A stretch of 64,000 bases of DNA from an uncultured Bacteroidales bacterium (lineage in GTDB: Bacteria; Bacteroidota; Bacteroidia; Bacteroidales; P3), in NCBI GenBank assembly GCA_900314925.1, contig OMXC01000006.1, forward strand, positions 212,211 to 276,210, given 5' to 3'. Both the position numbers and the translations under genes were made by a program. Under the pieces are notes generated by a model. The model was not told where the DNA came from and made no database searches. It worked only from the letters and a program-made list of their open reading frames with translations. This document shows positions 40,328 to 47,950 of this stretch, one piece after another; position 1 is the stretch's first letter, and every line of letters begins with the position of its first letter.

Positions 40328-42398
40328 GCTTGGCGCCGAAGAAGAGTGTCCGCGGCAGCGAAGGGCCGTAGATGTAGGCGGCGTCGCGCTCGGGACCGCT
40401 GTCGTGGTCGCGCTGGTAGCTGTTGAAGATGTTCTGCACACCGACGCTGAGTTCCAGCGAGGTGCTCTCGCCGAAGGGTATGCTGTAGGCGGCCTTGAAC
40501 GAGAGGTCGAAGAAGGAGTCGGTGACGACGCGGTGCACATGGCCTTCGCCACCATGCTTGGCGCCTGCTGAGGCCTCCTCTGCCGCCTCGTGGTGATACA
40601 CCAGCATGGGGCCGGTGAAGGTGCCTGTGGTGGTTATCTGCAGACTCTTCACGGGGGTGTAGACGCCGGTGAGGTAGGCATAGAGGTCGGGGGTGCGCTC
40701 CATGCGGCGCTCATACTGCCCTTCCTCCCACTCCTTGCCCTCGCCGGTGTAGCGGCTGCGCTGCCAGGTGCCGCCGAGCTGCAGGCGCATGGTCTCTATC
40801 GGCGAGAGGGTCATCTCCACATTCACGCCCATCACCTCAGCGCCGTCGGCGTTGCGGCGCTCGTAGTGCATGAAGCCGCTGGTGGTGTCGTCGAAGAGTA
40901 GCTCGTTGACGAAGGCGTCGTTGATGCGGGTGTAGAAGCCTTCGACGAGCAGGTCGGCCTCGAGGCTGCCGATGTGGAAGCAGTAGTCGGCGGAGCCCGT
41001 CAGGGAGTGCGACCGTTCCATGCGGAGGTCGGCGGCGTTGGTGATCTTGTAGAGCTCGCCGCCGACGGCACCCACATGCAGGTCTTCATCGTATACCTGC
41101 GGGGCGCGGAAGCCCGAGGCATAGCCGGCACGGAGGGCAAGGTGGTCGGTTGGGGCATAGCGCAGGTTGAGGCGAGGGCTGACGACAGGCGAGGCGACCA
41201 TTGTGTGCTTGTCGACGCGTGCGCCGATGAGTATGTTCCAGCGGCCGTCCTTCCACTCGTTCTGCAGATAGGCGCTGAGGATGCCGATGTTCTGGTGCAG
41301 GGTGTCGGGGCTGTCGAGGGTGTGGTCATGCAGGCGGTCGAGGGTGTGCTCCACACCAGCGGTGAACTCGGCAGGCATGAACCAGAGGGTGTCGAAGTGG
41401 CGGCTGTATATGGCGCCATAGTTGAGCGTGAGGTCCTGTGTGTAGCCGTAGGCGGTGCCTATGGGCTCGCCCTCTTCCCGCTCACCGTAGTAGCTCTGGC
41501 GGTCGACATGCTGGAGGGAGGCGAAGAGCGAGGCGTGGCGCATGCCGCTGGCTGGCAGCCAGTCCCACTTGAGGCTGGCGCTGTGTATGTCGTGCTCTCC
41601 GCCCTCGGAGATATGGGCCATAGGCGACGGCAGGTCGAAGCGGTCGCCTCCGCGGCGGAAGTCGTGGATGTTGTGGTACTCGAGGTTCAGCTTCGAGAAG
41701 GCGCTGGTGCGCAGGTAGCCGCGGAAGCCCACCATGCGGGCCTTGAGCTGTCCCACCTCCGAGTAGCCGTCGCCGTTGTGGTCGTAGGGCTGGCGGATGC
41801 GGTTGTGGCCGAAGACGGCGATGCCGGCGCTATGGTCGTCGCTAACCACCGAGGCGTTGAAGGAGTTGGAGAAGTCCCACGCCTTGCCGCCGATGAGGTG
41901 TGTGGTGTTGCCCACCGAGGCGCCGTTGCTGCGGGGCTCACGGGTGATGACGTTGACGACGCCGGCTATGGCGTTGCTGCCATAGAGGGCCGAACCGCCG
42001 CCACGAAGCACCTCGATGCGGTCGATGAGGGCTGTAGGCAGCTGGTCGAGGAGGTAGACGCCCGCCAGCGCGCTGTTCACGGGACGGCTGTCGATGAGAA
42101 TCTGCGAGTAAGCCTGTCCGAGGCCGTTGATGCGTACCTCGTTGGCGCCGCAGTTCTGGCAGGTGTTCTCCACGCGCAGGCCGGTGCTGAAGTTCAAGGC
42201 CTGCCCGAGGTTTACGGCGTTGACGGCCTCCATCTGTCCGCCGTCGATGACGCCCACGGCGGTAGGGGCCTCGTTGCGGGGTGTGGCATGCTGCGTGGCT
42301 GTCACCACCACCTGGCGCAGACGTATGGTGTCGCCGTGACTCTGCGCTGCAGCCACAAGCGGCAATAAGGCAATTATTGCGATAATCTTTCTTTTCAT
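40305..42398 (-). CDS. TonB-dependent outer-membrane receptor (metal-type)
   Basis: A 697-residue receptor with signal peptide MKRKIIAIIALLPLVAAAQS, TonB box-like RLRQVVVTATQ, a plug domain (ILIDSRPVNSALAGVYLLDQLPTALIDRIEVLRGGGSALYGSNAIAGVVNVITR) and a 22-strand barrel ending in an unusual MGNEK encoded by a repeat array. The plug contains CQNCGANEVRING; a His/Glu-rich loop (HHEAAEEASAGAKHGGEGHVH) lies near the C-terminus. These features and the upstream His/Cys-rich gene suggest uptake of a metal or metal complex rather than sugar; no SusD partner is present. Confidence 0.9.
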   Translation of the reverse strand: MKRKIIAIIALLPLVAAAQSHGDTIRLRQVVVTATQHATPRNEAPTAVGVIDGGQMEAVNAVNLGQALNFSTGLRVENTCQNCGANEVRINGLGQAYSQILIDSRPVNSALAGVYLLDQLPTALIDRIEVLRGGGSALYGSNAIAGVVNVITREPRSNGASVGNTTHLIGGKAWDFSNSFNASVVSDDHSAGIAVFGHNRIRQPYDHNGDGYSEVGQLKARMVGFRGYLRTSAFSKLNLEYHNIHDFRRGGDRFDLPSPMAHISEGGEHDIHSASLKWDWLPASGMRHASLFASLQHVDRQSYYGEREEGEPIGTAYGYTQDLTLNYGAIYSRHFDTLWFMPAEFTAGVEHTLDRLHDHTLDSPDTLHQNIGILSAYLQNEWKDGRWNILIGARVDKHTMVASPVVSPRLNLRYAPTDHLALRAGYASGFRAPQVYDEDLHVGAVGGELYKITNAADLRMERSHSLTGSADYCFHIGSLEADLLVEGFYTRINDAFVNELLFDDTTSGFMHYERRNADGAEVMGVNVEMTLSPIETMRLQLGGTWQRSRYTGEGKEWEEGQYERRMERTPDLYAYLTGVYTPVKSLQITTTGTFTGPMLVYHHEAAEEASAGAKHGGEGHVHRVVTDSFFDLSFKAAYSIPFGESTSLELSVGVQNIFNSYQRDHDSGPERDAAYIYGPSLPRTLFFGAKLEMGNEK

Positions 42399-42524
42399 TT
42401 ATTATAATGTATAACGGGTCAATGTGTCTCAGAGCTCATAGAATCTGGGCTCAAAGCGTTCAAAGTGCCCCGGGTCACAGAAGTCCCACGGGCATAGGAG
42501 CACGGACGCTCACTAAAAGAATGC

Positions 42525-42863
42525 TTAAAGCACACTACCCGCCGGCGGCGCACGCAGACGGCTCACCCCGCAGACGGGCAGCACGACCTGCTCCGCGACA
42601 TAGGCGGCGCAGCGCTCCGTAGCGGGGAGTATCACCTTAGGCTGCCCTTCGGCCCTGCCGAGATAGTTAAGACTCAGGAAGTGGCAATACTGACAGTCTT
42701 GCTGGTGATGGTGATGTGTGTCATAGTGGCCGGCGCATTGCAGACAGTCGTCATGCACGTCCACCGTATCGTGGTGCACATGCAGCGACGCCCCGACCAC
42801 CATCGGCAGGTAGACGGCCAACAGCAGGACGGAGGTTATATGTCGCAAAGTCCGGTATGTCAT
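42525..42863 (-). CDS. His/Cys-rich small secreted or membrane protein
   Basis: A 112-residue protein with an N-terminal hydrophobic segment (TSVLLLAVYLPMVVGASL), then LHVHHDTVDVHDDCLQC, a run DTHHHHQQDCQYCHFLSLNY, and a C-terminal tail. Histidines and four CxxC-type cysteines suggest metal binding outside the cytoplasm. Similar His-rich proteins accompany TonB receptors in Bacteroidales. It lies between DUF4491 and the receptor on the same strand. Metal identity is not readable. Confidence 0.7.
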   Translation of the reverse strand: MTYRTLRHITSVLLLAVYLPMVVGASLHVHHDTVDVHDDCLQCAGHYDTHHHHQQDCQYCHFLSLNYLGRAEGQPKVILPATERCAAYVAEQVVLPVCGVSRLRAPPAGSVL

Positions 42864-42876
42864 TACGCTTTAACTC

Positions 42877-43164
42877 TTAACTTCTTCTCTTCGGGTTCTT
42901 GGGGAACCAGCCATTCTCCACACGCTTGCGCTGCTTGAAGAGTTCGAGAATCGACCAAAGGCTGGAGAAGGCCACCACGCCGAGGATGGTGGAGGGAATT
43001 GTCGCCGCCGTGAGCAGCGAACCCACGATGCACGCCATCGCCACCAGCAGGAACACCCACCAGCAGCGTACCCCGAAATGATACTCCGCCTTGATGACTA
43101 TGGGATGGAAAAGACCTATGCAGAGAAAGGCCGACACCCCTATGATTATCCCAGTAAAATTCAT
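42877..43164 (-). CDS. DUF4491 family membrane protein
   Basis: A 95-residue protein with three transmembrane helices: MNFTGIIIGVSAFLCIGLFHPIVIKAEYHFGVRCWWVFLL, a middle helix, and a C-terminal SLWSILELFKQRKRVENGWFPKNPKRR. This matches DUF4491. Function unknown. It is the first gene of a likely operon with the His-rich protein and TonB receptor; a minus-strand -7 box TATCTTTGC lies at about 43210-43218. Confidence 0.88.
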   Translation of the reverse strand: MNFTGIIIGVSAFLCIGLFHPIVIKAEYHFGVRCWWVFLLVAMACIVGSLLTAATIPSTILGVVAFSSLWSILELFKQRKRVENGWFPKNPKRRS

Positions 43165-43204
43165 CTACACAAACTCTTGACTATATTATCACTCTTTTCA
43201 AATG

Positions 43205-43268
43205 CGCTGCAAAGATACATTTTTTTCACAAAACAATTGGCTATTTGACAAAGATATCTTATCTTTGC
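43205..43268. promoter_or_regulatory. Back-to-back promoters
   Basis: Minus-strand TATCTTTGC (about 43209-43217) serves the DUF4491 operon; plus-strand TATCTTTGC (43260-43268) serves the riboswitch transcript. Confidence 0.75.
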
Positions 43269-43336
43269 ATTCGCATCGCAGGGGCGGCGGAACAGCCTAC
43301 CTGCCGATGCAACAGCACTTTGATATAGTCGACAAT

Positions 43337-43504
43337 TAGGTTCCACCCATGCAAAAACGGGTGGCCAAGAGGGAATCACGTGCAAATCGTGAGCTGTCGC
43401 GCAACTGTAAATCACACCCAAGACTCCGCCGGCGTTACACCATTGGACACAGTCAACGTCTGAGAAGGTGCCGGGAGGAGGGTGAAAGCCAGGATACCTG
43501 CCTA
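43337..43504 (+). promoter_or_regulatory. Cobalamin riboswitch
   Basis: GGGAATCACGTGCAAATCGT leads to GCTGTCGCGCAACTGTAA, the conserved core of the B12 riboswitch; the 3' B12 box reads AGCCAGGATACCTGCC (43488-43503). The element lies about 155 bases upstream of the CoA-transferase on the same strand, with its own promoter at 43260. Binding of adenosylcobalamin or a related corrinoid should reduce expression. Confidence 0.93.
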
Positions 43505-43517
43505 TTTGTTCCGGACA

Positions 43518-43619
43518 ATGCTTTCGCGTCAAAAGCCATCTGCTCCACAGCCGGCCCCACAGCCAGCTCCTATAGCTTCGTTCCCGTTTTGGCCGTCGCA
43601 TTGCCCGCACACAAGGTGA
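43518..43619 (+). CDS. Possible small ORF between riboswitch and CoA-transferase
   Basis: A 33-codon frame starting 14 bases after the riboswitch: MLSRQKPSAPQPAPQPAP then IASFPFWPSHCPHTR. Pro/Ala-rich, no recognised family. It may be a leader peptide or chance. Confidence 0.25.
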   Translation: MLSRQKPSAPQPAPQPAPIASFPFWPSHCPHTR

Positions 43620-43658
43620 TGTGACGACATGATTATTGTAAAATAAAAAATATCAACA

Positions 43659-44966
43659 ATGAACTGGAAAGAAGACTATAGAAGAAAGGTATCGAAGCCC
43701 GCAGTGGCCATCAAGGACATCCACGACGGCCAATGCGTGGTCATGGGTCACGCCGCCGCCGCGCCCCATCTCATACAGCAGGCCCTCGCCGACCATTGCG
43801 AAGACTACAACGACGTGCTCATCTTCCACATGACCACCCTCGGCGACAACCCCTGCTACAAGCCACAATGCTACGGCCATTTTCGCCACGTGAGCAACTT
43901 CCTCTCGGCCAATTCGCGCGAGGTCATCGAGCGCCGCGAGGGCGACTTCTTCCCCGCCTACTTCAAGGACGTGCCCTCAATGATTGGGGGCGACATACCC
44001 TGCGATGTGGCTGTCTTCCAAACAACGCCTCCCAACGCCGAGGGCTACTGCTCGCTGGGCGTCAGCTGCGACTATGCCCACGCCGCCATCCGCGCCGCCA
44101 AGACCGTCATCATAGAGACCAACGAGCTGATGCCCTTCACCCACGGCGACACGCAGATACACGTGTCGCAGGTCAACCACATCATCCCCTGCGCCTACCG
44201 CCTGCAGGAGCTCATCCTCCCCACCCCGGGCGATGTCGAGCTTGCCATCGGTCGCAACTGCGCCTCGCTGGTGGCCGACGGCTCCACCCTGCAGCTCGGC
44301 ATCGGCGCCATCCCCGACGCAGTCCTGCAGGCCCTGGGCGACAAGAACGACCTCGGCATCCACTCCGAGATGTTCTCCAACGGAGTGATGGAGCTCATGA
44401 AACGCGGCAACATCAACGGCCGCCGCAAGACCCTGCATCGCGGCAAGGCGGTAGTCACCTTCATCATGGGCTCACGTGAGCTCTACGACTTCGTCGACGA
44501 CAACCACGACGTGGAGTTCCACCCCGTCGACTACGTCAACAGCCCTCTCGTCATAGCCAAGAACGACCGCATGATATCCATCAACTCGTGCCTCGAAGTC
44601 GACTTGCAGGGACAGGTGGCTAGCGAGACCATTGGCATACGCCAGTACAGCGGCATCGGAGGACAGGTGGACTTCATACGCGGCGCCTCGCTGGCGCGTG
44701 AAGGCAAGGCCATCATAGCCATGCCCAGCACCGCCGCCGGCGGCACCATTTCGCGCATCAAGCCCTTCCTCACACAGGGCGCCGCCGTGAGCACCTCGCG
44801 CAACGACGTCGACTACATAGTCACCGAATACGGTATAGCACGCCTCAAGGGACGCACCCTCCAGCACCGCGCCGAGGACCTGATACGCATAGCGCACCCC
44901 GACTTCCGCCCGATGCTCATCGAAGAGTACGAGCGGCGCTTCAACTGCAGGTGGGTGACGGAATAA
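43659..44966 (+). CDS. Acetyl-CoA hydrolase/CoA-transferase family protein
   Basis: A 435-residue member of the 4-hydroxybutyrate/butyryl-CoA:acetate CoA-transferase group. Motifs include LQLGIGAIPDAVLQAL, the active-site Glu in GIHSEMFSNGVMELM, and QYSGIGGQVDFIRGASLAREGKAIIAMPST. The enzyme swaps CoA between an acyl-CoA and a free acid through a glutamyl-CoA intermediate. Control by a B12 riboswitch hints at B12-dependent propionate formation (methylmalonyl-CoA mutase), but the acyl substrate is inferred. Confidence 0.9.
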   Translation: MNWKEDYRRKVSKPAVAIKDIHDGQCVVMGHAAAAPHLIQQALADHCEDYNDVLIFHMTTLGDNPCYKPQCYGHFRHVSNFLSANSREVIERREGDFFPAYFKDVPSMIGGDIPCDVAVFQTTPPNAEGYCSLGVSCDYAHAAIRAAKTVIIETNELMPFTHGDTQIHVSQVNHIIPCAYRLQELILPTPGDVELAIGRNCASLVADGSTLQLGIGAIPDAVLQALGDKNDLGIHSEMFSNGVMELMKRGNINGRRKTLHRGKAVVTFIMGSRELYDFVDDNHDVEFHPVDYVNSPLVIAKNDRMISINSCLEVDLQGQVASETIGIRQYSGIGGQVDFIRGASLAREGKAIIAMPSTAAGGTISRIKPFLTQGAAVSTSRNDVDYIVTEYGIARLKGRTLQHRAEDLIRIAHPDFRPMLIEEYERRFNCRWVTE

Positions 44967-44993
44967 GGGTTTTCCTCCGCATGGCAACATTTA

Positions 44994-45026
44994 TTTTGCC
45001 GGATGAAAAAATATTCGTATCTTTGC
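44994..45026 (+). promoter_or_regulatory. Promoter of the 45051 antitoxin
   Basis: TTTTGCC and TATCTTTGC (45018-45026), 23 nt from TTTG to TATC. Confidence 0.75.
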
Positions 45027-45050
45027 AGCGTGAAATTACGATATAATACC

Positions 45051-45245
45051 ATGGGAGTAAAACCATGTAAAACAGAGGAACAGCCAATGTCGACAGCATC
45101 TGAACCAGATATCGTCTATGGGCGTACAGCCGTTGCACACGAGGACTTTCCTATTGGTGGCAAACGCGAACGTCTGTCGGTGGACGAGTATTTCGATGAA
45201 TTGTGGTCCATGTATTTGACGAAACGTGAGAACCTACGGGCATGA
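45051..45245 (+). CDS. Orphan antitoxin
   Basis: A 64-residue protein (MGVKPCKTEEQPMSTASEPD..LSVDEYFDELWSMYLTKRENLRA) homologous along its length to the antitoxin at 31681. Unlike that locus, the toxin that should follow is broken (next entry). It has its own promoter at 44994. An upstream in-frame Met lies before the transcription start and was rejected. Confidence 0.75.
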   Translation: MGVKPCKTEEQPMSTASEPDIVYGRTAVAHEDFPIGGKRERLSVDEYFDELWSMYLTKRENLRA

Positions 45246-45341
45246 GTGTCTCACAATAAACGATGGGTATATATCTTTCATATCGAGAATGACACAGTGG
45301 TGATTGATAGAATAAAAGCAGCAAAAATGATTAAAAGATAA
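45226..45341 (+). pseudogene. ParE/RelE-type toxin with internal deletion and frameshift
   Basis: Overlapping the antitoxin end, GTG-start codons read VRTYGHE, matching the N-terminus MRTYRVE of the 31392 toxin. From 45246 a second frame reads VSHNKRWVYIFHIENDTVVIDRIKAAKMIKR then stop, matching the toxin's C-terminus VSHNRKWAYVFHIESDVVVVDRILKAKLITK. About 65 codons between are gone and the two pieces are in different frames, so no toxin is made. Confidence 0.85.
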
Positions 45342-45354
45342 TATATATCTTTGC

Positions 45355-45650
45355 AGCGTGAAATTGATAAAATGATGATGGTATAAAACGTAGAAATATT
45401 ACAAAGACATATTGAGCTTGACGCTCTTGTTTCCTTAACGTAAACGGTCTGGAAAATCATTTACATCTGTGTGGAAATAAGATTGCGGATAGTTCACGCG
45501 ATGGCGTGGATTCTTTCCCCACTTATTTACACAAAGGTCCACGTTAAGAATAAGTGACAATATATCGAAAGGATTTGCGCCTTTCTTCATGCCTCTTATT
45601 CAAACATCGGCTTCCGGCTCAATTACGGAAGCCGAAATCTGTTTAATCAT
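45355..45650 (+). promoter_or_regulatory. Structured RNA leader L4
   Basis: It starts behind a TATATCTTTGC box near 45345. Helices: GAGC/GCTC (45414-45426); CTTAACGT (45434-45441) with ACGTTAAG (45541-45548); inside it TGTGT..AAATAAG (45468-45481) with CTTATTTACACA (45522-45533), enclosing hairpin CACGC-GATG-GCGTG (45495-45508). Then GAAAGG/CCTTTC and a terminator TCGGCTTCCG/CGGAAGCCGA (45607-45635). It occupies the gap before the 45695 gene and has the same architecture as L1-L3. Confidence 0.72.
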
Positions 45651-45694
45651 TATAAAACTGATGAGGCAACAGTATAAAACTGCCACAAAAAAAT

Positions 45695-45910
45695 ATGCTT
45701 TGTAGAGTAACCACAAACCGTTCCGTAAGAGCCAACGGAGTACAGATTGAAAAAGGAATGTCTGTTGAGGTCATTTCCCAAACAAACAATTTTAACAATT
45801 CCAAAGACAAAGAGGCCATGAAACAAGCATTTATTCGCAAGTATGGTATTGATGTGACGAAAGCTTTGCCCAGCCTCACGTTCTTCCAAATTGATGTGAT
45901 ATCACGCTAA
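45695..45910 (+). CDS. DUF6140-like small protein
   Basis: A 71-residue protein: MLCRVTTNRSVRANGVQIEKGMSVEVISQTNNFNNSKDKEAMKQAFIRKYGIDVTKALPSLTFFQIDVI. The RVTTNRSVRANG..IEKGMSVEV pattern matches small Bacteroidales proteins (DUF6140) of unknown role often found in mobile or accessory regions. It stands 5 bases before the UDG-like gene, so they probably share a transcript with leader L4. Confidence 0.7.
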   Translation: MLCRVTTNRSVRANGVQIEKGMSVEVISQTNNFNNSKDKEAMKQAFIRKYGIDVTKALPSLTFFQIDVISR

Positions 45911-45915
45911 ACAAT

Positions 45916-46632
45916 ATGAATGCAATAGATTTGAAGAAAAAACAAGATGAATTACGTGTTGCTATTGATGCCCATGCTCAAAAACTTGGTTACGACAACA
46001 ATGTTATTAAACCCATAAGAGATGGGGTCTGTGATTTTGAAGGATATTTGAGTTCAAATCCCAAAGTTATGTGGATTCTAAAAGAACCCAATGGACAAAT
46101 ATCTGACGAAGAAATAGAAGGCGGGGGATGGTCTATTGTGGAAGACTCATTTAGAAACGACTTAAAAGGGGTCTCCAAACAACCCACATGGCAAAAAATC
46201 ATATATGTCATGTACGGCTATTTAAACAGCTGTAAATATGATGATATGGATTATGTCGCCAGCAATACGGAAATGGCAAAAGTAATTCAAAATATTGCAT
46301 ACCTCAATATTGGGAAGATGCCCGGTCGCAACAGGACAACCACCAATATTATCGAACAATACTATCAGCAATGGAAACCAATTCTATATAGACAAATTGA
46401 AACCTATGCACCAGATGTGATTATTTTTGGCAACACCTTTGAACATTTCAGGACAGATTTAATTAAGGATGGATTAAAGCAGATAGACGGTTCTCCCGGA
46501 TGGGTAGAGGTGTTTGAGTGCAAAGGACGCTTTTTGCTTTCTGCATACCACCCGCTACAGAGGTGGGGCGACAAGGAGTATATCAATACTCTTATTGATA
46601 CATTGAATAAATTATTTCCTAACATCAAATAA
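45916..46632 (+). CDS. Uracil-DNA-glycosylase-superfamily-like protein
   Basis: A 238-residue AT-rich gene. PKVMWILKEPNGQISDEEI near residue 50 looks like the first UDG motif (GxxPG-like loop after a hydrophobic strand), PDVIIFGNTFEHF like the central strand, and LLSAYHPLQRWGDKEY like the HPS-type second motif. This suggests the UDG fold, but catalytic residues are not canonical, so a nucleic-acid-binding or distant glycosylase role is only inferred. It sits in the AT-rich island between DUF6140 and a secreted protein. Confidence 0.6.
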   Translation: MNAIDLKKKQDELRVAIDAHAQKLGYDNNVIKPIRDGVCDFEGYLSSNPKVMWILKEPNGQISDEEIEGGGWSIVEDSFRNDLKGVSKQPTWQKIIYVMYGYLNSCKYDDMDYVASNTEMAKVIQNIAYLNIGKMPGRNRTTTNIIEQYYQQWKPILYRQIETYAPDVIIFGNTFEHFRTDLIKDGLKQIDGSPGWVEVFECKGRFLLSAYHPLQRWGDKEYINTLIDTLNKLFPNIK

Positions 46633-46640
46633 ACACAAAA

Positions 46641-47618
46641 ATGAAAAGAACATTTTTAATTACATGTCTTGCAATGTTTGTTGTGAACTTTGCTTGTGCA
46701 CAAAAAAATCAACGTTATGAAGGCGATATGAGATTGCCTATAGATTTACATGAGTTCTCGGACTTTTTGGAAGGGTTTACAAAACTCGGCAAAGGCTCCT
46801 ATGAGTACTATGAAAATGAAGATGGGGATCGAGTTAAGCATGGAAAGTTTGTTGTAAGCTTTGATAGAGGCAATTTCAAACGAGAGTTCTCCGGTAGCTA
46901 CAAGGATGGTAAAAAAGATGGAGTGTGGATTATTCGAGATATCATAAGTGGAAAAACAAACTATGCCAAACATTGTGAGTTATCAATCACATTTAAAGAT
47001 GATGTATTCAACGGTCCATGCAAATTCATAAAAAATGCAGCAGGTGGCAACAAATATACAATAACTTGTACATTTGAAAAAGGGCGTATGATAGGAGATT
47101 TCCAATTAGAACATATAAACAGCTGGGTTGACGAAAACATTATCAATTCTGTGAATGGAGTAATCGGAGCGGATGGATTGCCCGAAGGAATCTGGACAAT
47201 ATCACAAAAAGGGGGAATTGAAATAACACAGAAACGTCTATACATGTATGGAGGTTTGGTTGCTGTTCAGGAACAGGATTTTTCTACTGGCGATAGATAT
47301 ATGGTCTATAGTGCCTTCTCGAATCTGCAGAAACTACCCAACGCAACAGATGTGACAATATCAACAAAGAAAGATGGCTGTATATCATTTCAAGAACAAA
47401 CAGCTTGTAAACATGGATTTGAACTAACAGACCATTGTTTCTATGTCAATAGCAGTGATATAGAAGAAATGTTAAAAAAATCAAAACATCCGGCATTTGG
47501 GAAAATGTGGATTACCGAGTTGATAGATTTATTCCCTGGCAGTATGTGGATTGATGAAGAATCTGTTTTCGGTGCACAAAGAGACAATTGGGCGTATTAT
47601 TATTCAATTTCAGACTGA
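46641..47618 (+). CDS. Secreted MORN-repeat-like protein
   Basis: A 325-residue protein with signal MKRTFLITCLAMFVVNFACAQ. The first half has KHGKFVVSFDRGNFKREFSGSYKDGKKDGVWIIRD and VFNGPCKFIKNA, which resemble MORN-type YxGxxxxGxxxG repeats, common in exported Bacteroidales proteins. The second half (DLFPGSMWIDEESVFGAQ) is not recognised. AT-rich, 8 bases after the UDG-like gene on the same strand. Confidence 0.68.
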   Translation: MKRTFLITCLAMFVVNFACAQKNQRYEGDMRLPIDLHEFSDFLEGFTKLGKGSYEYYENEDGDRVKHGKFVVSFDRGNFKREFSGSYKDGKKDGVWIIRDIISGKTNYAKHCELSITFKDDVFNGPCKFIKNAAGGNKYTITCTFEKGRMIGDFQLEHINSWVDENIINSVNGVIGADGLPEGIWTISQKGGIEITQKRLYMYGGLVAVQEQDFSTGDRYMVYSAFSNLQKLPNATDVTISTKKDGCISFQEQTACKHGFELTDHCFYVNSSDIEEMLKKSKHPAFGKMWITELIDLFPGSMWIDEESVFGAQRDNWAYYYSISD

Positions 47619-47666
47619 ATTCACTATACATTTTTCTGTATGATGACAATGTGAACTGATTATTTA

Positions 47667-47699
47667 TTTTGCCGTGTCGGAAATATTGTGTACCTTTGC
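47667..47699 (+). promoter_or_regulatory. Promoter of a 21-residue ORF
   Basis: TTTTGCC at 47667-47673 and TACCTTTGC at 47691-47699, 23 nt from TTTG to TACC. Confidence 0.72.
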
Positions 47700-47743
47700 A
47701 CCCGTATTCATCACAGGTTTAACCACAAAAGAAAGGAGCAACT

Positions 47744-47809
47744 ATGCCATTATTCTACAACAAAGTGCAAAGGGTCAATCCGCGCGATCCGAAAGAATAC
47801 GTAGAATAA
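47744..47809 (+). CDS. 21-residue ORF resembling the N-terminus of HU-like proteins
   Basis: ATG preceded by AAAGGAG encodes MPLFYNKVQRVNPRDPKEYV plus E, then TAA. Full-length Bacteroidales HU-like (HU-HIG) proteins often begin M-x-x-F-x-K-V-x-R-x-N-P-x-x-P, so this may be a truncated copy. However, it has its own promoter, a good ribosome-binding site and a terminator (47861), so a real micropeptide is also possible. Confidence 0.5.
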   Translation: MPLFYNKVQRVNPRDPKEYVE

Positions 47810-47860
47810 TAACTCACATAGAACCCACAAAGAAGATAGAAAGAACCCACCAGCAAAAAA

Positions 47861-47888
47861 AGAGAGGCCTCACGGTCTCTCTTTTCTA
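47861..47888 (+). terminator. Terminator after the 21-residue ORF
   Basis: Hairpin AGAGAG..CTCTCT followed by TTTTC. Confidence 0.75.
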
Positions 47889-47950
47889 TTTAAATGAGGT
47901 CAATCTCATTTGACTTCCTCGTGTTTTTATACCGAGGGAGGTGTGCTTTT

